10,957 bases of DNA from an uncultured Parabacteroides sp. GTDB lineage: Bacteria; Bacteroidota; Bacteroidia; Bacteroidales; Tannerellaceae. Both the position numbers and the translations under genes were made by a program. The stretch is taken from NCBI GenBank assembly GCA_900770835.1, contig CAAGLQ010000047.1, positions 1 through 10,957 of the forward strand. The letters run 5' to 3'. Shown piece by piece: positions 1 through 6,306 of the stretch (its first letter is position 1; each line of letters opens with the position of its first letter). Below the pieces are notes generated by a model that ran no database searches, was not told the origin of the DNA, and saw only the letters and a list, made by a program, of their open reading frames with translations.

Positions 1-210
1 CGCGGACTTGCGCGGCCTCTACTACACCGTGAAAAATCTCTCCGCGAGTTGCGCGCTCCTTTCTACACCATGTAGTAAAGCTGTCGCGGACTTGCGCGGC
101 CTCTACTACACCGTGAAAAATCTCTCCGCGAGTTGCGCGCTCCTTTCTACACCATGTAGTAAACCCGTCGCGGACTGCGCGACCTCTACTACACCATGTA
201 GTAAAGCTAT
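1..210. repeat. Tandem array of five ~42-bp units (84-bp higher-order period)
   Basis: Five consecutive units occupy 1-42, 43-84, 85-126, 127-168 and 169-210. Units 1 and 3 are identical, and units 2 and 4 differ only in the last few bases, so the array also reads as an 84-bp repeat present twice plus half a unit. Each unit has a GC-rich part (CGCG-GACTTG-CGCG or a close variant) and a part containing CTACACC. In unit 5 the latter becomes a perfect palindrome, TACTACA-CCA-TGTAGTA; units 2 and 4 carry the shorter CTACA-CCA-TGTAG. CTACACC recurs every 41-43 bp (22, 63, 106, 147, 189), close to four helical turns. The array starts at the window edge and may extend further. No protein-coding role is supported. 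Confidence 0.95.
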
Positions 211-233
211 CGCAAGCTAATGACAGGAAAAAA

Positions 234-245
234 CACGGTGTAGTA
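234..245. repeat. Inverted outlying copy of the array motif
   Basis: CACGGTGTAGTA here is the exact reverse complement of TACTACACCGTG at 20-31 in the first array unit (and of the same motif in the third). It lies about 24 bp beyond the last unit, in opposite orientation, so the array is bounded by an inverted copy of its own core. Confidence 0.85.
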
Positions 246-419
246 CACTCATCGTCCGTTGACGGCAGCCAAAAACTCGCAGTGGAAAGGCCATTGCCAA
301 CCAACGCAAACTTATCTTTTGGAAAGAAAAAGCATACGTTTATTGTTGTTGGAACCGAAGCCAGAACCGGAGAATCCTGACGTTGTTTAGCCAGTTAGTA
401 GCTGAAGAGTAATTAGAAA
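246..419. other. Gene-free stretch, possible decayed coding remnant
   Basis: No complete gene is supported. On the plus strand one frame ends in a hydrophilic, proline- and acid-rich tail (EPKPEPENPDVV, stop TAG at 388-390). The neighbouring frame reads FGKKKHTFIVVGTEARTGES up to a TGA at 378-380. Either could be the 3' remnant of a plus-strand gene, since a hairpin terminator follows at 420. There is no start codon with a plausible upstream coding region, because the 42-bp array lies immediately upstream. Treat it as an unexplained intergenic region. Confidence 0.3.
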
Positions 420-449
420 GGGGAGTTAGGCATAAAAGTCTAACCCCCC
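420..449 (-). terminator. Strong hairpin terminator after the beta-barrel gene
   Basis: A 12-position stem (420-431 with 438-449, one A-C mismatch and one G-T wobble) closes a 6-nt loop, ATAAAA. It lies 25 bp past the stop codon of the minus-strand gene ending at 475, the expected place for its terminator. On the minus strand the hairpin is followed by CTTTCTAATTAC, on the plus strand by TTTGTTATTG, so it could act in both directions. The U-tract is modest on either side. Confidence 0.8.
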
Positions 450-474
450 TTTGTTATTGTTAGGTTTATATTTC

Positions 475-963
475 TTAGAAGTTATAGCCTACACGCACTG
501 CAAACATGGCTTGGTCCATATCCTTGATAATGTTGTATTTCAGATCCAAACCGACGGTGAATTGGCTTGTCGCATAGAACTCGCCACCCAAACCAATGTT
601 CGCACCTAAATAGGTCTTATTGTTATCATGACCATAATTACAGAACACGAGGCTCAAACCACCCAGCGGATAGAAACCAAAGCCGCTCCCTAAAGGGAAT
701 ACATAGTGGGCATTCATATCAATAGCCCATGCACTCACACCATTGTTCTTCGCAAAATAGGTCAGACTGGGATTGAGGCGGAACTCATCCGTCAAGCAAT
801 AGCGATAGTCCACCCCTAAAGTCGCATTCTCTGAATCAAAGGCATAACCGATGTTGAAACCAACTTGCTGACCTCCCTGACGGGTCTGCGCAAACGCACC
901 GAGGCTGATCACAGCCAACATACAGATCAAAAATAACTTTTTCTTACTTTTTAAGTTTAACAA
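475..963 (-). CDS. Small secreted outer-membrane beta-barrel protein
   Basis: The 162-residue product is probably an eight-stranded outer-membrane barrel of the OMP_b-brl (OmpA/OmpX-like) type; its function is unknown. Residues 1-25 form a Sec signal: a basic start (KSKKK, 5-9), a hydrophobic core, and AFA|Q as the probable cleavage site. The mature part alternates polar and hydrophobic residues in short strands rich in Gly, Tyr and Phe (for example GFNIGYAF, TLGVDYRY, FTVGLDLKYN). It ends VRVGYNF, with the terminal aromatic typical of outer-membrane barrels. The only usable start upstream of the signal is TTG at 961-963. An in-frame TGA lies immediately before it, and the next ATG (residue 15) would remove the basic part of the signal. 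The gene stands alone between a repeat-rich spacer and a terminator. The family is likely; the role is not known. Confidence 0.85.
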   Translation of the reverse strand: MLNLKSKKKLFLICMLAVISLGAFAQTRQGGQQVGFNIGYAFDSENATLGVDYRYCLTDEFRLNPSLTYFAKNNGVSAWAIDMNAHYVFPLGSGFGFYPLGGLSLVFCNYGHDNNKTYLGANIGLGGEFYATSQFTVGLDLKYNIIKDMDQAMFAVRVGYNF

Positions 964-979
964 TCAGATTATCTTGTTT

Positions 980-1007
980 GTAAAGACGTAGCACACAACG
1001 TCTCTAC
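980..1007. repeat. REP-like hairpin, copy 1
   Basis: GTAAAGACG (980-988) pairs with CGTCTCTAC (999-1007), nine pairs with one G-T wobble and a 10-nt loop. It resembles copy 2 at 1051-1078 in the same orientation (shared GTARAGAYGTMGCA at the 5' side and CGTCTC at the 3' side). It lies 17 bp upstream of the TTG start of the barrel gene, so it would fall in that gene's leader or promoter. Resemblance to the short dispersed palindromes of Bacteroidetes genomes is from memory. Confidence 0.7.
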
Positions 1008-1050
1008 GGGTAAATAAGCCCTCTGTTATCAAAAATGTGCATATCCCTAT

Positions 1051-1078
1051 GTAGAGATGTCGCAGTACGGCGTCTCAG
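1051..1078. repeat. REP-like hairpin, copy 2
   Basis: GAGATGTCG (1054-1062) pairs with CGGCGTCTC (1068-1076), nine pairs including two G-T wobbles, with loop CAGTA. It aligns with the hairpin at 980-1007 without inversion, so the two are diverged direct copies of one palindromic element about 70 bp apart. Confidence 0.65.
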
Positions 1079-1080
1079 CA

Positions 1081-1180
1081 AATGCGGCTTGCTACCATAC
1101 GAGAATGCGAGGCACCTCCGCATTGGGCAGCGGCAATGCCTCGCATTAGAATGGGACGACCTCTCACATTAGAATGGGAG
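1081..1180. repeat. Cluster of interleaved AATGCG inverted repeats
   Basis: A perfect 11-bp inverted repeat, AATGCGAGGCA (1104-1114) and TGCCTCGCATT (1137-1147), overlaps a second one, AATGCGG (1081-1087) and CCGCATT (1118-1124); the two cannot form at once as simple nested hairpins. A 5-bp palindrome AATGC-CTC-GCATT sits at 1135-1147. CATTAGAATGGGA occurs twice as a direct repeat (1144-1156 and 1167-1179). The cluster begins 6 bp past the susD stop codon, so it would be the 3' untranslated end of the susCD mRNA. It may end or stabilise that transcript, but there is no U-run, so it is not a standard intrinsic terminator. Confidence 0.75.
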
Positions 1181-1185
1181 ATCAA

Positions 1186-2769
1186 CTATCGTGTACCTCC
1201 TGCCCACCAAACCGGCTCGCTATAGACAAAGGAGCCATCACCTTGGGCAGCTAAAACGTTGGGATTGGTTGTCGTATCACCCGATCCGTAGGCGCAACGC
1301 AAGGGGAAATGCCCCTTCGGGTATTCCGTGGTCGCAGCGTTCAATGGATTCGCCAGCTGAATAAATGACTCACCCAAGTAGGTCATACGGCGGTAATCGG
1401 AGAAAGCCTCGATTGACTCGCCACTGGCCCCAAAGAAGGCAAGGTATTTCTCGATCATCACCTCTTGCAGCGGATTAGCTTGGTAAAGCGGACGGATATG
1501 TGCCTCAAAGTGCTCATCTGCCATCGCTGCCGACAGGGTGCAAACGCCATGCACCTTCTTCGTATAGGTGGAATTGATCGAAGCCAGTGTGCTGGCTGCC
1601 AAGTTTTCATAAGCCACAGCCATCGCCGCCTTCAACGTGGCGGAAGCATCCATTCCCAAACGTGCCTGCGCCTCTGCTTTCAGGAAGAGCAACTCATGAT
1701 AGCTGATCATCTGCGTCGGAGCGCTCTCTGCCCAATCAATCGCTGCCTCCGAATAGATACCCTGCTTCTTATCTCCGGTACCATTAGGCACAGGCGCATA
1801 GGAAGCATCGGAAGGCGTAATCAACGCCATGTCGCTGTTGATAGCGATCTGCTCCGCACGTGGGTCTTTACGGCTGATCAGTTTATCCATCAAGCTCTTG
1901 CTCAAACCGCAAGCGTCACGGCTACGTGCCAGCACATAGGTTGGATTGAAGGTGGTAGAGCCATCATACTTCGCCAGCTTCATCTCCTCATCCGCCGAGG
2001 TGAAGGATTTAGAGACATAGTCGAGAATCTTATTGAGATCACCCGTGCGATCCGCACTCCGCCCCAAAAGGCGCATCGTGTAGCGTGCCTTCAAGGCATA
2101 GACCGCTTTCGTCCATTTGGCTGCATCTCCTTTATAATAAAGGTCTGCCGCCCCCAATGTTGTCGCATTTCCTTGCGCCAAATCATTTAATGCCTCATCC
2201 AGCAGTTTCATCACATCCTGATAAATCGCCTCTTGCTTATCAAGGTTAGGTGTCATAAACTCGCGGAAATTAAGCGCCTCACTCCAGGGCACATCCCCAT
2301 GCATATCGGTCAATATCGCCAAGTTATAAGCCATCATCGTGCGGGCGATACCCCGATTGACATGGTTGTTAGCCTCTGCCCCCTCTGCCGAGCAGGCATT
2401 GATCACATCCTGGCAAGCATTGAGGTTGTTGTAGATATAGCCCCAACAGTTACCGAAATTGCTGGCATCTTCCATCTGGAACATACGGTGATCGGCTTCA
2501 TAAAGCTGCTCTGCCGTACCGGCTTCGTGCTCCATGCAGATAGCTAAATAGGCATTATAGTCGCCACCCGTCACGTTGAACGCCGTTGACATCTCCACCT
2601 CCGTGATCAGGAAAGAGGTATTCACACTGGTCGGGTGGTTGATGTCCTGGTTGATCTCATCCATTTTGTCCTCCGAGCATCCCGTTGGCAACACCAATGT
2701 GCCCAAACCTGCGCATACGTAGAGGAATGTCTTATATAATAATGTAGTCTTCATTGTCATATTCTCCAT
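1186..2769 (-). CDS. SusD/RagB-family nutrient-binding outer-membrane lipoprotein
   Basis: The 527-residue product is a cell-surface lipoprotein that should cap the SusC barrel encoded just upstream and bind the imported nutrient. It belongs by appearance to the SusD-like_2 (PF12771) branch. The signal runs to Gly30 with lipid attachment at Cys31 (LVLPTGC; Pro at -3 is unusual for a lipobox). Cys31 is followed by SEDKMDE, an acid-rich stretch resembling the Bacteroidetes signal for surface export. Then comes the family-typical INQDINHPTSV (about 40-50). The middle is helical, as expected of the TPR-like fold (for example CWGYIYNNLNACQDVI). The C-terminal part has DYRRMTYL and FPLRCAYG and ends near EPVWWAGGTR. 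The first ATG has a good AAGGA; ATGs at residues 4 and 6 are also possible, and Met6 gives a more conventional signal (MKTTLLYK). The substrate is unknown. No glycoside hydrolase is nearby, so peptides or other non-glycan ligands are possible. Confidence 0.95.
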   Translation of the reverse strand: MENMTMKTTLLYKTFLYVCAGLGTLVLPTGCSEDKMDEINQDINHPTSVNTSFLITEVEMSTAFNVTGGDYNAYLAICMEHEAGTAEQLYEADHRMFQMEDASNFGNCWGYIYNNLNACQDVINACSAEGAEANNHVNRGIARTMMAYNLAILTDMHGDVPWSEALNFREFMTPNLDKQEAIYQDVMKLLDEALNDLAQGNATTLGAADLYYKGDAAKWTKAVYALKARYTMRLLGRSADRTGDLNKILDYVSKSFTSADEEMKLAKYDGSTTFNPTYVLARSRDACGLSKSLMDKLISRKDPRAEQIAINSDMALITPSDASYAPVPNGTGDKKQGIYSEAAIDWAESAPTQMISYHELLFLKAEAQARLGMDASATLKAAMAVAYENLAASTLASINSTYTKKVHGVCTLSAAMADEHFEAHIRPLYQANPLQEVMIEKYLAFFGASGESIEAFSDYRRMTYLGESFIQLANPLNAATTEYPKGHFPLRCAYGSGDTTTNPNVLAAQGDGSFVYSEPVWWAGGTR

Positions 2770-2776
2770 TTATCAG

Positions 2777-2781
2777 TCCTT
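2777..2781 (-). promoter_or_regulatory. Shine-Dalgarno of susD overlapping the susC stop
   Basis: AAGGA on the minus strand lies 7 nt before the ATG at 2767-2769 and shares bases with the TAA stop of the upstream transporter gene (2780-2782). It supports the first ATG as the susD start and suggests the two genes are translated from one mRNA by closely coupled ribosomes. Confidence 0.6.
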
Positions 2782-5700
2782 AAAATTTGAAATTCAAGCC
2801 TAAACCATAACTACTGGTCTGCGGCAAAGAGAAACGCTCGAATGCGCCAGACATATTACCATTGCCCTGAGAGGTCTCCGGGTCGATGTTCTTCACCTTG
2901 CTCCAAAGCAGGATATTGCGAGCGAAGAGACTCACATTCACCTCCATCCAATTGCTCTTGAACACCGGATAGGAGAGCGAGATTTCACGCAGCTTTACGA
3001 AGTCATTGTCTGATACGCGGCTTTCCCAGATGCTGGCCTTGCTGGTGTAATAACGTTCAATCTTATCCGCCGGAATCTGGATGGTCTGCACATCGCTGTA
3101 AATCGGATCACCATTGCTATCGGTGCCGGTCTGTATGACACCGGTCGATTCAGCGTAACCCCGATCACGGTCGATACCGCTCTGTTTGCTCACACCATAA
3201 TAATCCAATTCACCATTCGTACCCGCTAAGATCTGTCCTCCTTTGTGCCAATCGAAGGTTGCGGAAAGACGTGCTTTATAAATCGTGAGCGAAGTATTGA
3301 AACCTAACGTGAAGTCGGGGCTGGTGCGGGCAATGACTCCCTCGCCACCGGCCACTGGCATACCCTCCTCCGTAATCACAATGTTGCCCTTGTCGTCATG
3401 CTTAAAGCAGGAACCCCAAACAACCGGGTATTTCTCGCCCACCATCGCACGTACATTCGGAGAGGTGTAGCCACCTAAGAAAATGCTGGTCACACCTTCC
3501 GCTAACTCATCGACGTAGTTGTTGATCTTTGAGAAGTTGAAGGTCATGTCCCAGTTGATATTGCTACGACGAATCGGATTGATCGTCAACGAAAACTCAT
3601 GTGCATCAGTATGCACCTTTCCTCCGTTCGTATAGTAGGAAGAGGCACCTGTAGAGCGAGGCAACGGGATCGAAAAGATCTGGTCCTTCACGGCCTGGTG
3701 TGAGTAGGTGTAGCTGAGGCTCACCAACCCATCCAAGAAGGTGAAGTCAGGGCCAATCTCGTAAGAACGTGTGTTCTGCGGCTTCAAATTGGGGTCATAA
3801 ACCGTACTGCTTTTGCGATAGCCCATCTGTCCATCAATTGGGTAAGCGATGCTGACACCGGTGATGAATCCACCACCAAAACTACCTTTTGTATAATAGT
3901 CGGGATAGTACTGCCCGGCCATACCCACCTCCGCATAGGATGCACGAATCTTACCAAAGGTCAAAATTTCGTTTTTCAACGGCTCCAATTCCGTGAAAAT
4001 GAAACCTGCGGAGACAGAGGGATAGAAGAAAGTACGATTGCCACGCGGCATGGTGGAGACTTTATCGACACGCCCCGTCGCATTCAGGTAGAGCATACGC
4101 TTGTAGGAAAGCGAGAGGTTGCCGAAGAAACCCATCGTGCGTTTCTGTGTGTACGACTCTGAGTCACTATAGACCGAAGCATTATTCATGTGGTTCCACC
4201 CTGAGAAATTAAAGTTCGTTCCCGAATCGGAATAGTATTTCGTGGTGTTATGAATAAACTCGTTTCCTAACAAGGCATTGAAAGTCAAATCCTCATTGAT
4301 CACCCAATCGTAGTTGGCGGTCAGCAAGGAGTTGAGAGCCACCTTCGTATAACCTCGGTGATTGATCGAACCAAAGCCATCCCGAAAACCATAGGCGTTG
4401 AGGTTCGTGTAGTTGGTTTGGTAAGCATCCGTACCCAACGTGTATTTCACGTTCAACGTGTGATTCTCCGTGCCGAAGTTAGTCTTAAAATTCAAGTAGG
4501 TATTTCCAAAGAAACGAATATTCTTCTCATAGTATGAGCAGTTCTCCGAAATCCAGTAAGGATTTCCCCAACGTGCCACCGTGCGGTAGCTCACCTGTGT
4601 AGTAGGATCGCCATAGGCATGGTTGGGAATACCCTTGAAATTGTAGGATGGCGGAGCCAAGAAAACGCTGGAAACAATACCGTCATTCGCACCCTGTTGC
4701 TTGTCGATGCGCGAATAGGTGAAGTTGCCCGTGAATCCCGTTGTGAAATGCGGATTCAAAGCAGTCTCGGCGGCCAACTTGGCATTGTAGCGCTCCATAC
4801 CGGTAGCAGGTACGATACCCTTCTGCTTGGCATTGCCCAAAGAGAAAGAGTAATGTCCTTTGTCATTCGCCTGTTGCACATTCAGCGAATTATTCCATAC
4901 ATAACCGGTCTGGAAGAAGTCACCCACATTATCGTAGGACTGAGGAGTCACCCAGTTGGCAATATCCTCCATTCCCGTACCATTAGCCTTGCCCAACTGC
5001 TGTACATAGTATTTACCCGGATAGCCGTTTGCGTTGCCGCCGTAGGTAGGGTCATCGGCCAGTTCTGAGATCAACGGTCCCCAAGAAGACTGGCCTGTTG
5101 GAACATACTTACCTCCGGAACCCTGCGCATAGTTAGTCTGCAACTCTGGCTTACGAGCCATCTTGTCCATACTTAACGAGGTGGAAAAGGAAATCTGTGG
5201 CTTGCCTTTCTTAGCGTTTTTACCGCTCTTTGTCGTAATAATCACCACACCGTTGGAGGCACGCATACCATAAAGCGCAGAAGCCGCCTGACCTTTCAAG
5301 ATATTGATACTCTCGATGTCGTTCGGATCAATATCGAAGGAGCGGTTGGCATTATCCGTACCCGTCACCGAATCGCCCGTGTCCGAATCGGACGTAGAAG
5401 CAATGGGCATACCATCCACCACATAAAGTGGTGTATTATCGCCTGTGAAAGAACGGGATCCACGGATGGTCATTTTAGATGAGGCACCCGGCATACCGCT
5501 GGAGGGTGTAAAGTCAATACCGGAGACCTTTCCCTGCAAAGCTCCTGTTAATGAGGTATTGGCACCTTGTGTCAATTGATCACCCTTTACGTCCTGCACG
5601 GCGTAGCCCAAAGCCTTTTTCTCCTTCGAGATACCCATGGCCGTAACAACCACCTCATCCAGATTCTGTGTGTCAGCCAGTAGCTGCACCTGCAAGGTGG

Positions 5701-5959
5701 GTTTGATCGCCACCTCCTGAGAGCGCATACCAATGTAAGAAATCATCAATGTTTTGGCAGACACGGGAACATCTAACGAGAATGTTCCATCGAAATTCGT
5801 CACCGTGCCTGTTGTAGTTCCCTTCACGATGATCGAGGCACCGATAATCGGCTCTCCATCCTCTGCCGATAGGACAGTACCCGTGATACGTGTGTTCTGT
5901 GCGCTTACTATACTTGCACTCGAAAGCAACGTCAGCACTGCGTAAGATAACCTTTTCAT
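2780..5959 (-). CDS. SusC/RagA-family TonB-dependent outer-membrane transporter
   Basis: The 1059-residue barrel imports a nutrient presented by the SusD partner, using energy passed from the inner membrane by TonB-ExbBD. Domains in order: a Sec signal (1-20, VSA|Q); a carboxypeptidase-regulatory-like beta-sandwich typical of SusC proteins (about 24-95, with DGEPIIGASIIVKGT and SYIGM); a TonB-box-like LDEVVVTA (100-107); a plug domain (about 115-245) with LYVVDGMPI (178-186) and DIESINILKG; then a roughly 22-strand barrel to the C-terminus (YGLGLNFKF, terminal Phe). The plug motif reads LKGQAASALYGMRASNG rather than the commoner LKDASAAAIYGSRAANG. The start has AAGAAAAGAG just upstream. Length is normal for the family and the gene is intact. 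There is no N-terminal signalling domain of the FecA type, so the protein shows no sign of partnering an anti-sigma factor. Confidence 0.97.
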   Translation of the reverse strand: MKRLSYAVLTLLSSASIVSAQNTRITGTVLSAEDGEPIIGASIIVKGTTTGTVTNFDGTFSLDVPVSAKTLMISYIGMRSQEVAIKPTLQVQLLADTQNLDEVVVTAMGISKEKKALGYAVQDVKGDQLTQGANTSLTGALQGKVSGIDFTPSSGMPGASSKMTIRGSRSFTGDNTPLYVVDGMPIASTSDSDTGDSVTGTDNANRSFDIDPNDIESINILKGQAASALYGMRASNGVVIITTKSGKNAKKGKPQISFSTSLSMDKMARKPELQTNYAQGSGGKYVPTGQSSWGPLISELADDPTYGGNANGYPGKYYVQQLGKANGTGMEDIANWVTPQSYDNVGDFFQTGYVWNNSLNVQQANDKGHYSFSLGNAKQKGIVPATGMERYNAKLAAETALNPHFTTGFTGNFTYSRIDKQQGANDGIVSSVFLAPPSYNFKGIPNHAYGDPTTQVSYRTVARWGNPYWISENCSYYEKNIRFFGNTYLNFKTNFGTENHTLNVKYTLGTDAYQTNYTNLNAYGFRDGFGSINHRGYTKVALNSLLTANYDWVINEDLTFNALLGNEFIHNTTKYYSDSGTNFNFSGWNHMNNASVYSDSESYTQKRTMGFFGNLSLSYKRMLYLNATGRVDKVSTMPRGNRTFFYPSVSAGFIFTELEPLKNEILTFGKIRASYAEVGMAGQYYPDYYTKGSFGGGFITGVSIAYPIDGQMGYRKSSTVYDPNLKPQNTRSYEIGPDFTFLDGLVSLSYTYSHQAVKDQIFSIPLPRSTGASSYYTNGGKVHTDAHEFSLTINPIRRSNINWDMTFNFSKINNYVDELAEGVTSIFLGGYTSPNVRAMVGEKYPVVWGSCFKHDDKGNIVITEEGMPVAGGEGVIARTSPDFTLGFNTSLTIYKARLSATFDWHKGGQILAGTNGELDYYGVSKQSGIDRDRGYAESTGVIQTGTDSNGDPIYSDVQTIQIPADKIERYYTSKASIWESRVSDNDFVKLREISLSYPVFKSNWMEVNVSLFARNILLWSKVKNIDPETSQGNGNMSGAFERFSLPQTSSYGLGLNFKF

Positions 5960-6202
5960 AACTCTTTTCTTGTCAAATTAAACAAACTTTTTACCTTAAA
6001 GACTTCTACGTTCTTACCCTAAGCATCGCCATCATACTTGTCAAAAAGAAATCTTTTCAGCGCGAATATAATCATAATATCATTATAAAATCGTTTTTAT
6101 GAGAAAAAATTTGCTATTTATTCAATATACCTATCTTAATGCACATATAGCAAATACTCAAAGAATGTTTATTGGATTACGACAAGAAACGTTACAAAAC
6201 AT
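5960..6202 (-). promoter_or_regulatory. AT-rich leader/promoter region of the susCD operon
   Basis: This 243-bp gap between the upstream operon's terminator and the susC start holds no gene and is markedly richer in A+T than its neighbours, especially 6050-6180. The promoter of susCD should lie here. I could not find a clean Bacteroidetes -7 box (TAnnTTTG) with a matching -33 TTTG inside it. It includes the inverted repeat at 6109-6155, described separately. Confidence 0.5.
6101..6155 (-). promoter_or_regulatory. Inverted repeat plus T-run in the susC leader, possible attenuator
   Basis: ATTTGCTAT (minus strand, 6155-6147) and ATAGCAAAT (6117-6109) form a perfect 9-bp inverted repeat with a 29-nt loop. 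On the minus strand the second arm runs directly into TTTTTCTC (6108-6101), giving six consecutive T. A stem followed by a U-run 140-200 nt before the susC start is the layout of a leader terminator. The stem is weak (two G-C pairs) and the loop is long, so a protein-binding site or chance in AT-rich DNA remain possible. Confidence 0.35.
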
Positions 6203-6233
6203 GAGGGTGTATCAAAAATTCTGATACACCCTC
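6203..6233 (-). terminator. Perfect 12-bp hairpin terminator of the upstream operon
   Basis: GAGGGTGTATCA (6203-6214) and TGATACACCCTC (6222-6233) pair perfectly around a 7-nt loop. The hairpin lies 73 bp past the stop of the FAD-oxidoreductase gene. On the minus strand it is followed by ATGTTTTG. It most likely ends the four-gene transcript and insulates susCD from it. Confidence 0.8.
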
Positions 6234-6251
6234 TCCAAAGATCATTCATCT

Positions 6252-6259
6252 CAAAGCTA
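6252..6259 (-). promoter_or_regulatory. Possible Bacteroidetes -7 promoter box
   Basis: TAGCTTTG on the minus strand matches the TAnnTTTG -7 consensus exactly. A TTG at 6284-6282 sits 22 bp upstream, slightly farther than the usual 19-21 bp. A transcript starting here would run at once into the 6203-6233 hairpin, so the site is either a chance match or a promoter whose output is controlled by that hairpin. Confidence 0.2.
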
Positions 6260-6306
6260 AGGAACCCTCGACGGAAGAATGCAATCGGGGGCAGATTCAG
6301 AAAACA

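Noticed and set aside
8..220. Open frame of 70 residues with internal repeats over the tandem array
   Set aside because: The 42-bp unit is a multiple of three, so a stop-free unit keeps a frame open. It begins at TTG with no ribosome site and has low-complexity, unrecognisable sequence.
1..246. CRISPR array
   Set aside because: The units are contiguous and near identical throughout; there are no unique spacers between repeats and no cas genes in the window.
1465..2190. 241-residue plus-strand frame opposite susD
   Set aside because: It is antisense to an intact SusD gene, with composition typical of a shadow frame (many Arg, Ile, Cys and His).
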